The notes under the pieces: generated by a model
Databases searched by the model: none
What the model was told of the DNA's origin: nothing
Seen by the model: only the letters and a program-made list of their open reading frames with translations
Part shown: positions 16,160 through 23,096 of the stretch, one piece after another
How positions within the stretch are numbered: position 1 is the stretch's first letter
How the letters are laid out: each line of letters starts with the position of its first letter
NCBI GenBank assembly: GCA_964568585.1
Contig: CAZMQI010000019.1
Span: forward strand, 1 to 36,343
Direction: 5' to 3'
Origin: RGZA01 sp964568585
GTDB lineage: Bacteria > Pseudomonadota > Alphaproteobacteria > UBA9219 > RGZA01
DNA length: 36,343 nt
Made by a program: the position numbers and the translations under genes

Positions 16160-17992
16160 ATGGTATTTTTTATGGCAATCACGGGCGTATTTAAATTTGA
16201 AGATAACGTAGCATCCGTTAACGGCGTGCCGATAAAATTATCGGGTAAAAAGCTTGCTATTTTTCAATCCATTTGCGAAAGCAACTATCAACCCATTTCA
16301 AAAATTGCTTTATATCGCAGGCTTTTCCCTGAGTTCACGGGAAGAGATGATGAAATTACAATCAAGCAATTTAAATTGCTTGAATCCCACGTTTCGCAAT
16401 TACGAAATGTTATAAACAGAGTATCGGGCGACAAGGTTTACGGCAACATCATTGACGGTGCCGTTGAAGGTTATATCACGGTGAGTAAACCGTTCGGCGC
16501 GCCAGGACAAAAGCCAGTAAAATTTCATGGTATGACACTCGATTTAGAAACTGGCGTATTGTTGCAAGACATTGTTGGACGCAACAATGAAGTTACATAT
16601 GTTCCTCATACGTTTGGTTATACAGAAAAACGGCTGCTGTTTTTTTTAGCGGCAGATAGAAACCGTGTTAAAACGAGTGAACAAATATTTGCGTTTGTAT
16701 ATGAAAATCATCTGTTAGTGGGCGCAGATGCCAGTCCGGATAACTGGGATATCCGTCTGGGTAAACTGGTAATCCAAGTTGGCGACAAGCTTGATGCTAT
16801 CGAAGTTGGCGCCAGCGCTTTTATCGAAAAGATGAGCAGAGGATATAAATTTGCAGGTAGCCCTGATTTGATGAAAGTCAGAAATCCTGATGCTGTATTG
16901 GCGCATGAAGAAGATTTTGATCCGGATGATCCTGAAGCAATCGCGTTTGGGGACTTATCGATTAGTCCGAATAGCAAGACCATTACTTCCGTAGACCCTC
17001 CACCTGGGTTAATCGAACGTACGGTCGTACTCACGCCACCTGAGTGGGCCATATTGAATATTTTGCGCCAGAAGGAAAACTATGGTCGTTATTTGCGCGC
17101 TTCAGAAATTTTCAACTTGAAAACTGGTAAAACGCATCGCGGTTATGACACTGAAGAAATTAAGGGATGGGCAATATCGCTAGCCGCCAAAGTGAATGCC
17201 ATTTTAAGAAAACCATTGATACATGTTGAAACAACCGTGTTTTGTGTTGCAGCAGGCGACCCACCACCCGCTCTTCCGCCAGAAATTGCAAAAGAAAAAG
17301 TAAAAGCAGGAATTTTAAAACCTTTTACGGGTGGTGTGCCGCTGCGTATTGGCGACATTGAATTTGATCCAACATGTCATGTAGTACGGAATGTAACCAA
17401 GCCATATGATCCGGTTATATTAGGTAATGTACCTGGACGATTATTTGAATATTTGCTTAGAAACCAAGGCAAGCCGCTTGATATAAATGTGGTAATCAAG
17501 GAAATCGATACTACATTCATATCGCTACGAAGCAGTGGTCTTATAAAAGAGTTAGACGAAGCCCTTTCTGCGCTGGGTGCCAAAGGCATAATATATACAA
17601 CATCTGATACCAGCCATATTATGCTGGAAGATAGTCCGGTTCCTGTTTTTTCCGAAGATGCTAAGACAATAAATGTTAAATCTGACAACGTGAGTGTCAG
17701 GGGAACATTGTTAAATGTGCCAGGGTGGCAACGGCAAATAATTAAATTAATGAAGGATGCAGGCGGACAAGTTTGTCTGGAGAATATTGATCCGGAGAGC
17801 AGCCCAATTGTCGAAACCAAAGCAATTGGTAAGTTTAAACTGCGTGAGGCTTCACCGGAAGTATTCACAAATATCATGAATGGTATTGCCCGACGGCTGT
17901 CGTCATTATCCGGCAGTCCAACTGCTGTTATGCGTAATTTTCATGGCTGTTATCGATTTGGGCCAGACGTGAAATTCGTTTTGAATTCCTAG
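16160..17992 (+). CDS. Unrecognised protein with about five tandem, diverged OmpR/PhoB-like winged-helix units
   Basis: A 610-residue protein I cannot assign to a named family. It divides into repeats of about 100-120 residues, at roughly 5-109, 118-233, 260-365, 390-490 and 498-607. Each has the OmpR/PhoB effector-domain pattern: a short N-terminal strand region (FHGMTLDLE in unit 2, IGDIEFDPTCHVV in unit 4), a helix after a Leu/Thr turn (LSGKKLAIFQSIC; YTEKRLLFFLA; LTPPEWAILNILR; VPGRLFEYLLR; PGWQRQIIKLM), a helix pair with a Leu-Arg/Lys-like recognition region (ESHVSQLRNVI; RLGKLVIQV), and a closing hairpin (GAVEGYITV; MSRGYKFAG; FHGCYRFG). No receiver domain, ATPase, signal peptide or membrane helix is seen. 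The DNA looks more AT-rich than its neighbours. ATG 16172 is an alternative start. The stop overlaps that of the convergent glycosyltransferase gene. Likely cytoplasmic DNA-binding or scaffold protein; inference from fold pattern only. Confidence 0.7.
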   Translation: MVFFMAITGVFKFEDNVASVNGVPIKLSGKKLAIFQSICESNYQPISKIALYRRLFPEFTGRDDEITIKQFKLLESHVSQLRNVINRVSGDKVYGNIIDGAVEGYITVSKPFGAPGQKPVKFHGMTLDLETGVLLQDIVGRNNEVTYVPHTFGYTEKRLLFFLAADRNRVKTSEQIFAFVYENHLLVGADASPDNWDIRLGKLVIQVGDKLDAIEVGASAFIEKMSRGYKFAGSPDLMKVRNPDAVLAHEEDFDPDDPEAIAFGDLSISPNSKTITSVDPPPGLIERTVVLTPPEWAILNILRQKENYGRYLRASEIFNLKTGKTHRGYDTEEIKGWAISLAAKVNAILRKPLIHVETTVFCVAAGDPPPALPPEIAKEKVKAGILKPFTGGVPLRIGDIEFDPTCHVVRNVTKPYDPVILGNVPGRLFEYLLRNQGKPLDINVVIKEIDTTFISLRSSGLIKELDEALSALGAKGIIYTTSDTSHIMLEDSPVPVFSEDAKTINVKSDNVSVRGTLLNVPGWQRQIIKLMKDAGGQVCLENIDPESSPIVETKAIGKFKLREASPEVFTNIMNGIARRLSSLSGSPTAVMRNFHGCYRFGPDVKFVLNS

Positions 17993-18777
17993 CTATTTTT
18001 AAAAAGCTCTGCATCGGTCATCGGTTTGCCGCGCGCTTTGGCGGCTTCGCCTTTCCAGTGTTCGGAAAATTCCCCCAACGCGGTCTGCGCCCACACATTG
18101 TTGCCAGGAACGCCTTCCGATAAATTTTTGCACGTGTAATTTTTGCGTGCGACATCAAACAGATAACTGTCATGCCATTGCGGTAGGCTGAATACCAAGC
18201 CCTGTACGTAATAGGAAAACATGAAATCGATGATGGCTTTGCCCTTTTCCAGTTCAAAGCCCATAAAGCCGCATTCGCTATGATCCCAATCACGGCGGCC
18301 AAGATAACTCACGGCTTCTTCTTCCGTTGGCATCAGCGCTTCGAGCTCTTCGGGCGGTACGGGACGCGTGAACCGTGCATCCGCATCCCACCAGATGATA
18401 TGGGTAGGACGAATTTCAGGCGCCAATATCATGGCTTTGTCCATCACGCGTTTTAAGACAAAAATTTTATGGCAGAACCGCACCGCCTGTAGGCGGTATT
18501 CCATAGGGTGATCGCGGTTCTTAAACTGGTTGATAAAATTCTGGTGTTCCATGCTACGCCCAGCAAATATTTCATACATGCCATGTTCATGAAGCGATTT
18601 TCCGTCACGCTGCATTTTATTGAGGATGTGTTTGACCGGAAGCTCCAGCGCATCATCATCAAGCCCAACGCAAATCTTTACACCTTCGGGCAAATTATCC
18701 TTTATGCTTTGCAGGCAAGTCTGCGCGTAGACATCCCATGATGCATTCGCAAATGTCGTGACCAGCCAAAGGTGCAT
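17989..18777 (-). CDS. Small GT-A-like glycosyltransferase or nucleotide-sugar protein
   Basis: A 262-residue soluble protein with GT-A-like features: an N-terminal strand-helix (LWLVTTFANASWDVYAQTCLQSI), VCVGLDDDALE-like acidic turn (about residues 37-45), and a DXD-type metal motif IIWWDADARF (128-136). A later WHDSYLFD (201-208) resembles the C-terminal acidic motif of related transferases. No membrane helix. GGGGA lies eight bases before ATG 18777. Its stop codon overlaps the stop of the winged-helix gene by sharing CTAG. Probably part of the same functional island as the FkbM and radical SAM genes; donor and acceptor unknown. Confidence 0.7.
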   Translation of the reverse strand: MHLWLVTTFANASWDVYAQTCLQSIKDNLPEGVKICVGLDDDALELPVKHILNKMQRDGKSLHEHGMYEIFAGRSMEHQNFINQFKNRDHPMEYRLQAVRFCHKIFVLKRVMDKAMILAPEIRPTHIIWWDADARFTRPVPPEELEALMPTEEEAVSYLGRRDWDHSECGFMGFELEKGKAIIDFMFSYYVQGLVFSLPQWHDSYLFDVARKNYTCKNLSEGVPGNNVWAQTALGEFSEHWKGEAAKARGKPMTDAELFKNS

Positions 18778-19154
18778 AATCGATTCCCCATAAATGTTGC
18801 ATAAGCGTAGTTTAAGCCCGTGCGCCTATCCATTGATTTTACAGTCAAATTTGATGCACATTTTGGCCGCGGTTTTGAAAGTAATGCAAGCATGGAATGC
18901 CTTGAAAATGGACGTTTTAAGGCGCATATTACGCGGCGTAGAAAAACCCAGAAGGGCGTTGCCATGAACAAGCTTGTACTGCCAAAAGAGTTCAAATACC
19001 TGTTCCTGTACTTAATCGCGATTACTGCGATTAACCTTCCGCACAGCACCGTTGTGCAGATTAAGCACTTTTTTGGCTTTTTATAGTCCGTTGTTTTTTT
19101 TGGGCTGCCACTGATCCATTTCACCCATTGATACGTATACCTTTATAGACGCGG
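18778..19154. other. Long gap between glycosyltransferase and ahpC genes
   Basis: About 380 bases upstream of the ahpC promoter. Apart from a possible 40-codon ORF (18964-19086) I see no gene, RNA or clear terminator. A GTG-started extension of that ORF from 18820 has basic, low-quality N-terminal sequence and is not believed. Confidence 0.5.
18964..19086 (+). CDS. Possible 40-residue small membrane protein
   Basis: Short ORF encoding MNKLVLPKEFKYLF followed by a hydrophobic stretch (LYLIAITAINL) and a basic/aromatic tail. GAAGGG lies about seven bases before the ATG. It could be a single-pass membrane peptide or chance; no family is recognised. Confidence 0.3.
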   Translation: MNKLVLPKEFKYLFLYLIAITAINLPHSTVVQIKHFFGFL

Positions 19155-19183
19155 TTGAACTCGTGTCTGTCTAGACGTATATC
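19155..19183 (+). promoter_or_regulatory. Candidate sigma-70 promoter of ahpC
   Basis: TTGAAC (19155-19160) and TATATC (19178-19183) are separated by exactly 17 bases and end 37 bases before ATG 19221. The spacer contains the palindrome GTCTAGAC, and GTATAC lies just upstream (about 19134-19139), either of which might bind a regulator such as OxyR or another redox sensor. Motif evidence only. Confidence 0.5.
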
Positions 19184-19220
19184 TAGTCCGCCTACCCCCA
19201 TTCATATCAGGAGAACGAAT

Positions 19221-19760
19221 ATGCTTACCGTTGGTGATAAATTACCTACATTCCACTTAAAAGGTGTTGTTAGCACCGACCTTAAGACCGCATTCAAGGA
19301 TTTTTCCAACACATCCGACAAGGGTAAATGGAAAATCATCTTCTTCTGGCCAAAAGATTTTACCTTCGTTTGCCCAACGGAAATTTCTGCATTCGGTAAG
19401 CTGAACAAGCAGTTCAACGAGCGCGACGCTGTCGTATATGGCGTTAGCACCGATAGCGAATTCGTGCACCACGCATGGCGCACCCATCACGCTGATCTTA
19501 AAGACCTTCCATTCCCGATGCTCAGCGATATCAAGCGCGAACTTTCAACGGCACTTGGCATTTTGGACAAAGAAGCTGGCGTTGCATTGCGCGCGACCTT
19601 CATCGTGGATCCAGATGGCACCATTCAATTTGCTTCAGTGAACGGTCTTGATGTTGGCCGTAACGTGGATGAAGTTTTACGTGTGCTCGATGCACTTCAA
19701 ACTGGCGAGCTTTGCCCATGCAATTGGGAAAAAGGCGATGCCGTTTTGAAAGTTGGATAA
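19221..19760 (+). CDS. ahpC: Peroxiredoxin AhpC (AhpD-partnered type)
   Basis: Thiol peroxidase that reduces hydrogen peroxide and organic peroxides. Seen: peroxidatic Cys51 in the FTFVCPTEI motif and two C-terminal cysteines in GELCPCNWEKG (Cys165, Cys167), the arrangement known from mycobacterial AhpC that is reduced by AhpD rather than AhpF. 179 residues. AGGAGA lies seven bases before ATG 19221. The partner ahpD follows on the same strand after a hairpin terminator. Confidence 0.95.
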   Translation: MLTVGDKLPTFHLKGVVSTDLKTAFKDFSNTSDKGKWKIIFFWPKDFTFVCPTEISAFGKLNKQFNERDAVVYGVSTDSEFVHHAWRTHHADLKDLPFPMLSDIKRELSTALGILDKEAGVALRATFIVDPDGTIQFASVNGLDVGRNVDEVLRVLDALQTGELCPCNWEKGDAVLKVG

Positions 19761-19780
19761 GTCCAGCTCGAATGTTTCGA

Positions 19781-19811
19781 AAACAGCGGCCTAATCAGCC
19801 GCTGTTTTTAT
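19781..19811 (+). terminator. Rho-independent terminator after ahpC
   Basis: Ten-base perfect stem AAACAGCGGC / GCCGCTGTTT (19781-19790 and 19798-19807) with a seven-base loop and following T-rich tract, 20 bases after the ahpC stop. It would limit read-through into ahpD. Confidence 0.88.
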
Positions 19812-19885
19812 TTATAGCTTTTTATGTGATCCAAAACGCACCTGCCCACGTATACTAATTATCATTCCTACTAACGGAGACAGCC

Positions 19886-20419
19886 ATGTCATTAGAAGCC
19901 TTACGTGAATCCCTTCCCGATTATGCCAAAGATTTGAAGCTTAATTTATCAACGCTTCTTTCGGAAACGGTGCTGAGTGACACCCAAAAGGCTGGCACCT
20001 TCATTTCATGCGCCATGGCATCGCGTAACGCAAAACTGACTAAAGCCGTGATTGATGAATTCAAGGATAAAATCACACCGGAAGTCCTGAACGCTGCAAA
20101 AGCTGCTGCCGCGATTATGGGTATGAATAATATCTATTACCGCTTCATCCATTTGGCTGAACACGCTGAATACAAAACTATGCCTGCCAAATTACGCATG
20201 AACATTATTGGTAATCCCGGCGCAGATAAGATGGATTTTGAGTTATGGAGCCTTGCAGTGTCATCCATCAACGGCTGCGGCATGTGTATTGAAAGCCATG
20301 ACAGCAAATTGCGTGGCCACGGCGTGGAAGCAACGGTTATTCAAGCATCTATTCGTATCGCTGCGACCCTGCATGCGATTGCAGGTGTGTTGGATACCGA
20401 AGAGGCATTAGCCGCCTAG
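19886..20419 (+). CDS. ahpD: Alkyl hydroperoxide reductase AhpD (carboxymuconolactone decarboxylase family)
   Basis: A 177-residue disulfide reductase that recycles AhpC. Seen: the all-helical CMD fold pattern and the redox motif SINGCGMCIESHDSKLRGHG (Cys131, Cys134, His138), with Glu119 upstream as in the AhpD proton relay. Met133 stands where mycobacterial AhpD has a catalytic-relay histidine. CGGAGA precedes ATG 19886. The gene's end overlaps the convergent crcB by 12 bases. Confidence 0.95.
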   Translation: MSLEALRESLPDYAKDLKLNLSTLLSETVLSDTQKAGTFISCAMASRNAKLTKAVIDEFKDKITPEVLNAAKAAAAIMGMNNIYYRFIHLAEHAEYKTMPAKLRMNIIGNPGADKMDFELWSLAVSSINGCGMCIESHDSKLRGHGVEATVIQASIRIAATLHAIAGVLDTEEALAA

Positions 20420-20785
20420 TTTGTATCCAAGCGCAGCAGCGCCAATACACAGTACAACCGATGCGGCGATATAGGCCAGTGCGGTAAGTGTCTGGCCTGA
20501 TTTTAGTAAGCTCAGCGTTTCAAGGCTGAAGGTTGAAAAGGTTGTGTACCCGCCGCATATGCCGATCATCAATATCAGTTTGATGTTGTTCTGCATGTTT
20601 GGGTCTTCTGTATTGGTCAGCCAATGCGCGAATGCCCCAATTGCAAATGACCCGATAACGTTGATTAAAAAGATGGCAAGGGGAAATGGTTCTTTCCACA
20701 CAGAATTGACCGCTTGTGCTGTACCGTAACGCGCCATGCCGCCAATCGCGCTGCCAATTGCAACCAGAAGATAATTCATCAACAT
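20408..20785 (-). CDS. crcB: Fluoride channel CrcB/Fluc
   Basis: A 125-residue, four-helix inner-membrane protein that exports fluoride as a dual-topology dimer. Seen: N-terminal GSAIGGMARY, NVIGSFAIGAFAHW and the pore signature GICGGYTTFSTFSLE. GGAGGGG precedes ATG 20785; an ATG six bases later is also possible. No fluoride riboswitch is recognised upstream. It starts 11 bases after the GT-C gene and is probably co-transcribed with it. Confidence 0.95.
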   Translation of the reverse strand: MLMNYLLVAIGSAIGGMARYGTAQAVNSVWKEPFPLAIFLINVIGSFAIGAFAHWLTNTEDPNMQNNIKLILMIGICGGYTTFSTFSLETLSLLKSGQTLTALAYIAASVVLCIGAAALGYKLGG

Positions 20786-20796
20786 AAACCCCTCCT

Positions 20797-22860
20797 TTAC
20801 TTACAAGGTTTAAACACGGGACGTGCGAACATGAACAGGCTGGCCGGTACCGCTTTGTAATCATCCTTGGGCATTCCATAATGCAGTTTCAGGATATTCT
20901 CGCCTTCCCGCAATTGCAATGGCAGGACGAATGGTTCCGGTATCCGGTTGCTGAGCACAGGTTTAAAATTAGTTTTCTTGACCTGTTTGTCATTCAATAT
21001 GAAATCAACCGCTTTGCCGTTTGCATCAGCTTCATTGTCGTCTGCGGCAAAGCTGGCCTGTATTTGAATGCAGCCTGCCTTATCTGCATTGATACGCATT
21101 TCAGCATCAGGGCCTAATAACGTTACGCGCTCCATCTTTCCGGCAATCATCACATTAATATAGCGCCCTAGACTTTTGAATTCCTTGATGAATACCAGCG
21201 GCGTTTGTTGCATGGCTGCCAAATCCCCCTGCTCCACCCGCATAAGTTGCCCAAGACCGATTTCAGCAACCGATTTACCAAAGGCGTTATCGTTATCACT
21301 ACTGGCGAATAACACGAATTCGTTTTCATTTAATTTCAGCGATTTCAAATCCTGTGCTGTTTGTCTGGTGAGTGCACGTGGTACAAAATACAAAATCTTG
21401 TTCAGATCATTGCAGCGGAAGACATAGCCGATATCACTGCTTTGTTGTGTGTTGCAGTTGTTCTCGGCATAAATCGCTTTTGCGTCCTTAACATCAGTGC
21501 TGCCTGCGAAGGCATCGATGTTCACGTATTTGAAATTGCCGTCTTGATTGATGCTCCATACGGTCTGGTCTTGCATCACATTGCTAAACGTCAATAAAGC
21601 CGCAACGCAGGTATAGGCAGTTAAAAACCATTTGGGTTTCCACCAGATGACGATGACAGGTAACGAGACAAGCAGGATATAGATAACATTACGAATGATG
21701 CCCAGATTTGGGTTGTTGAGTGATTGCGCCCAATAACTCATTCCTGTCAGAAAATCGGTTTTTAGTGCGTATGGCAGCCCAAAAATCATCATGCAAAACA
21801 ATATCAGCAAAGAGTTTGCGGTGATTTCTTTACGCGTTTGTTCTGGCAATCGCAGGAACACAATAAATGGCAAAATCACAAACGGTTCAATCAACCGGTT
21901 GGTAATGTAGTCCAACTTGTGTTCCACGATGATTACATTGCCAAAGGCCGAATATAGCAACGCCGCCAATAGCGTGAATGCCGTAAAACGAAATAACGGA
22001 GCATCCCATATGCTTTTAGAAAAACAGGCAATCATGAATGCAAGTCCGGCCAGCGGCATGCCGACATAACATAAATAGACGATGCCGTTTTTTACAAAAT
22101 TGAAGCGTCCCAAGCCGTTATTAAAATTGAGTTCCAATAATGCGAATGGCTGGTGCAGTACGAATACCGAATAGGCTTGCCATATTGCAAATACCACTAA
22201 TGGCAGCGCAATCAGCTTCCACGCATAAACCGATGTTTTTTTCTGGATAACGCGCGTCAGTTCAGTAAGCGCAGCGCCCGCAAAAACAACCCATGCGATT
22301 TCTTTGGTGAGCAGCAATAAGGCAAGCAGCGCAGCGCTCCACCATGCGTTACGCTTATTGGCATCAGATAAAAATTTATCGTAAAAGCACGTAAACCATA
22401 TAAAGAGAGGAATAAATAACGCCTCCGCGCCTAACATGGTTGCATAAGGCAATGCCGCAGACGACAGTGCGGCGATGACGGCTAATGCCGTTGCCCCGAT
22501 TTTTCCAACGCCATTACTGCGAATAAGCAGATCGCGGATAGGAAAAAAAACCGATGCCAGAAGAATGATTTGCAGACCCACCAGTATTTGGTGGCTAAGC
22601 AAAAAATTTGGCACGAGAAATGCCACAGCAAGCAGCAATGAATATAGTGGAGGATAGGATGACGATGTCGCCGCGCTAAGGGTCAGGTTCCCCTCGCCTA
22701 GTAGATGGCGCGCACGATCAGCATAGAGCAGGCTATCAGGCCAAATGGCCACGATGCCCACACAGACGTAATAGAGAGCCGCCAGAGCCAGTGTGGTAAG
22801 GAAAGCAACAATGACGGCTGCTTTATCCTTGGCTGAAGAATCTGGTGACAGGCTACTCAT
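20797..22860 (-). CDS. Polytopic GT-C-like membrane glycosyltransferase
   Basis: A 687-residue protein with about ten membrane helices in the first 420 residues and a C-terminal extracytoplasmic domain rich in beta-type sequence ending in GENILKLHYGM. The first loop carries acidic PDSLLYADRARHL (Asp42, Asp48), the position where GT-C enzymes of the ArnT/PMT type hold catalytic acids for polyprenyl-phosphate sugars. No closer family is recognised. It may glycosylate a lipid or protein on the outer face of the inner membrane. A CtrA-like motif overlaps its upstream region, and fliF is divergent. Confidence 0.72.
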   Translation of the reverse strand: MSSLSPDSSAKDKAAVIVAFLTTLALAALYYVCVGIVAIWPDSLLYADRARHLLGEGNLTLSAATSSSYPPLYSLLLAVAFLVPNFLLSHQILVGLQIILLASVFFPIRDLLIRSNGVGKIGATALAVIAALSSAALPYATMLGAEALFIPLFIWFTCFYDKFLSDANKRNAWWSAALLALLLLTKEIAWVVFAGAALTELTRVIQKKTSVYAWKLIALPLVVFAIWQAYSVFVLHQPFALLELNFNNGLGRFNFVKNGIVYLCYVGMPLAGLAFMIACFSKSIWDAPLFRFTAFTLLAALLYSAFGNVIIVEHKLDYITNRLIEPFVILPFIVFLRLPEQTRKEITANSLLILFCMMIFGLPYALKTDFLTGMSYWAQSLNNPNLGIIRNVIYILLVSLPVIVIWWKPKWFLTAYTCVAALLTFSNVMQDQTVWSINQDGNFKYVNIDAFAGSTDVKDAKAIYAENNCNTQQSSDIGYVFRCNDLNKILYFVPRALTRQTAQDLKSLKLNENEFVLFASSDNDNAFGKSVAEIGLGQLMRVEQGDLAAMQQTPLVFIKEFKSLGRYINVMIAGKMERVTLLGPDAEMRINADKAGCIQIQASFAADDNEADANGKAVDFILNDKQVKKTNFKPVLSNRIPEPFVLPLQLREGENILKLHYGMPKDDYKAVPASLFMFARPVFKPCK

Positions 22861-22869
22861 ATGAATCTG

Positions 22870-22884
22870 TTAACCTCTTGGTAA
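22870..22884 (+). promoter_or_regulatory. CtrA-like motif upstream of the GT-C gene
   Basis: TTAA, seven bases, then GTAA, one base off the CtrA dyad, 10 bases from the GT-C start codon. Confidence 0.3.
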
Positions 22885-22970
22885 GGGTTGCTAGGCAAAA
22901 ATTACCTAGAAATGGGCTGATGGGTAATAATTGCCGAGCTTGTTAATAAGTTTTTTATAACTCAACGATT

Positions 22971-22990
22971 ATGGTTAACGGGCTGGTTAA
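22971..22990. promoter_or_regulatory. CtrA-type site upstream of fliF
   Basis: The minus strand contains TTAACCAT (22971-22978), followed on the plus strand by a second TTAA at 22987-22990, with eight rather than seven bases between. It lies about 107 bases before the fliF start in an AT-rich gap. CtrA controls early flagellar genes in related bacteria, so the location is biologically sensible. Confidence 0.45.
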
Positions 22991-23096
22991 TAAAGATGAA
23001 GTCACACGTTTTCAACGCGGTTCTGAACAAGGTTAGTCGGTCAAATCTTCTTTTCCTATCTAAACATTTCATGCCTCTTTCTATGGAGTCGTTCTC

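Noticed and set aside
18820..18963. GTG-started upstream extension of the small membrane ORF
   Set aside because: Basic sequence without ribosome site; only the part from ATG 18964 looks possible.
19042..19062. Hairpin-like GCACA...TGTGC before ahpC as terminator
   Set aside because: Five-pair stem and no T-run directly after it.
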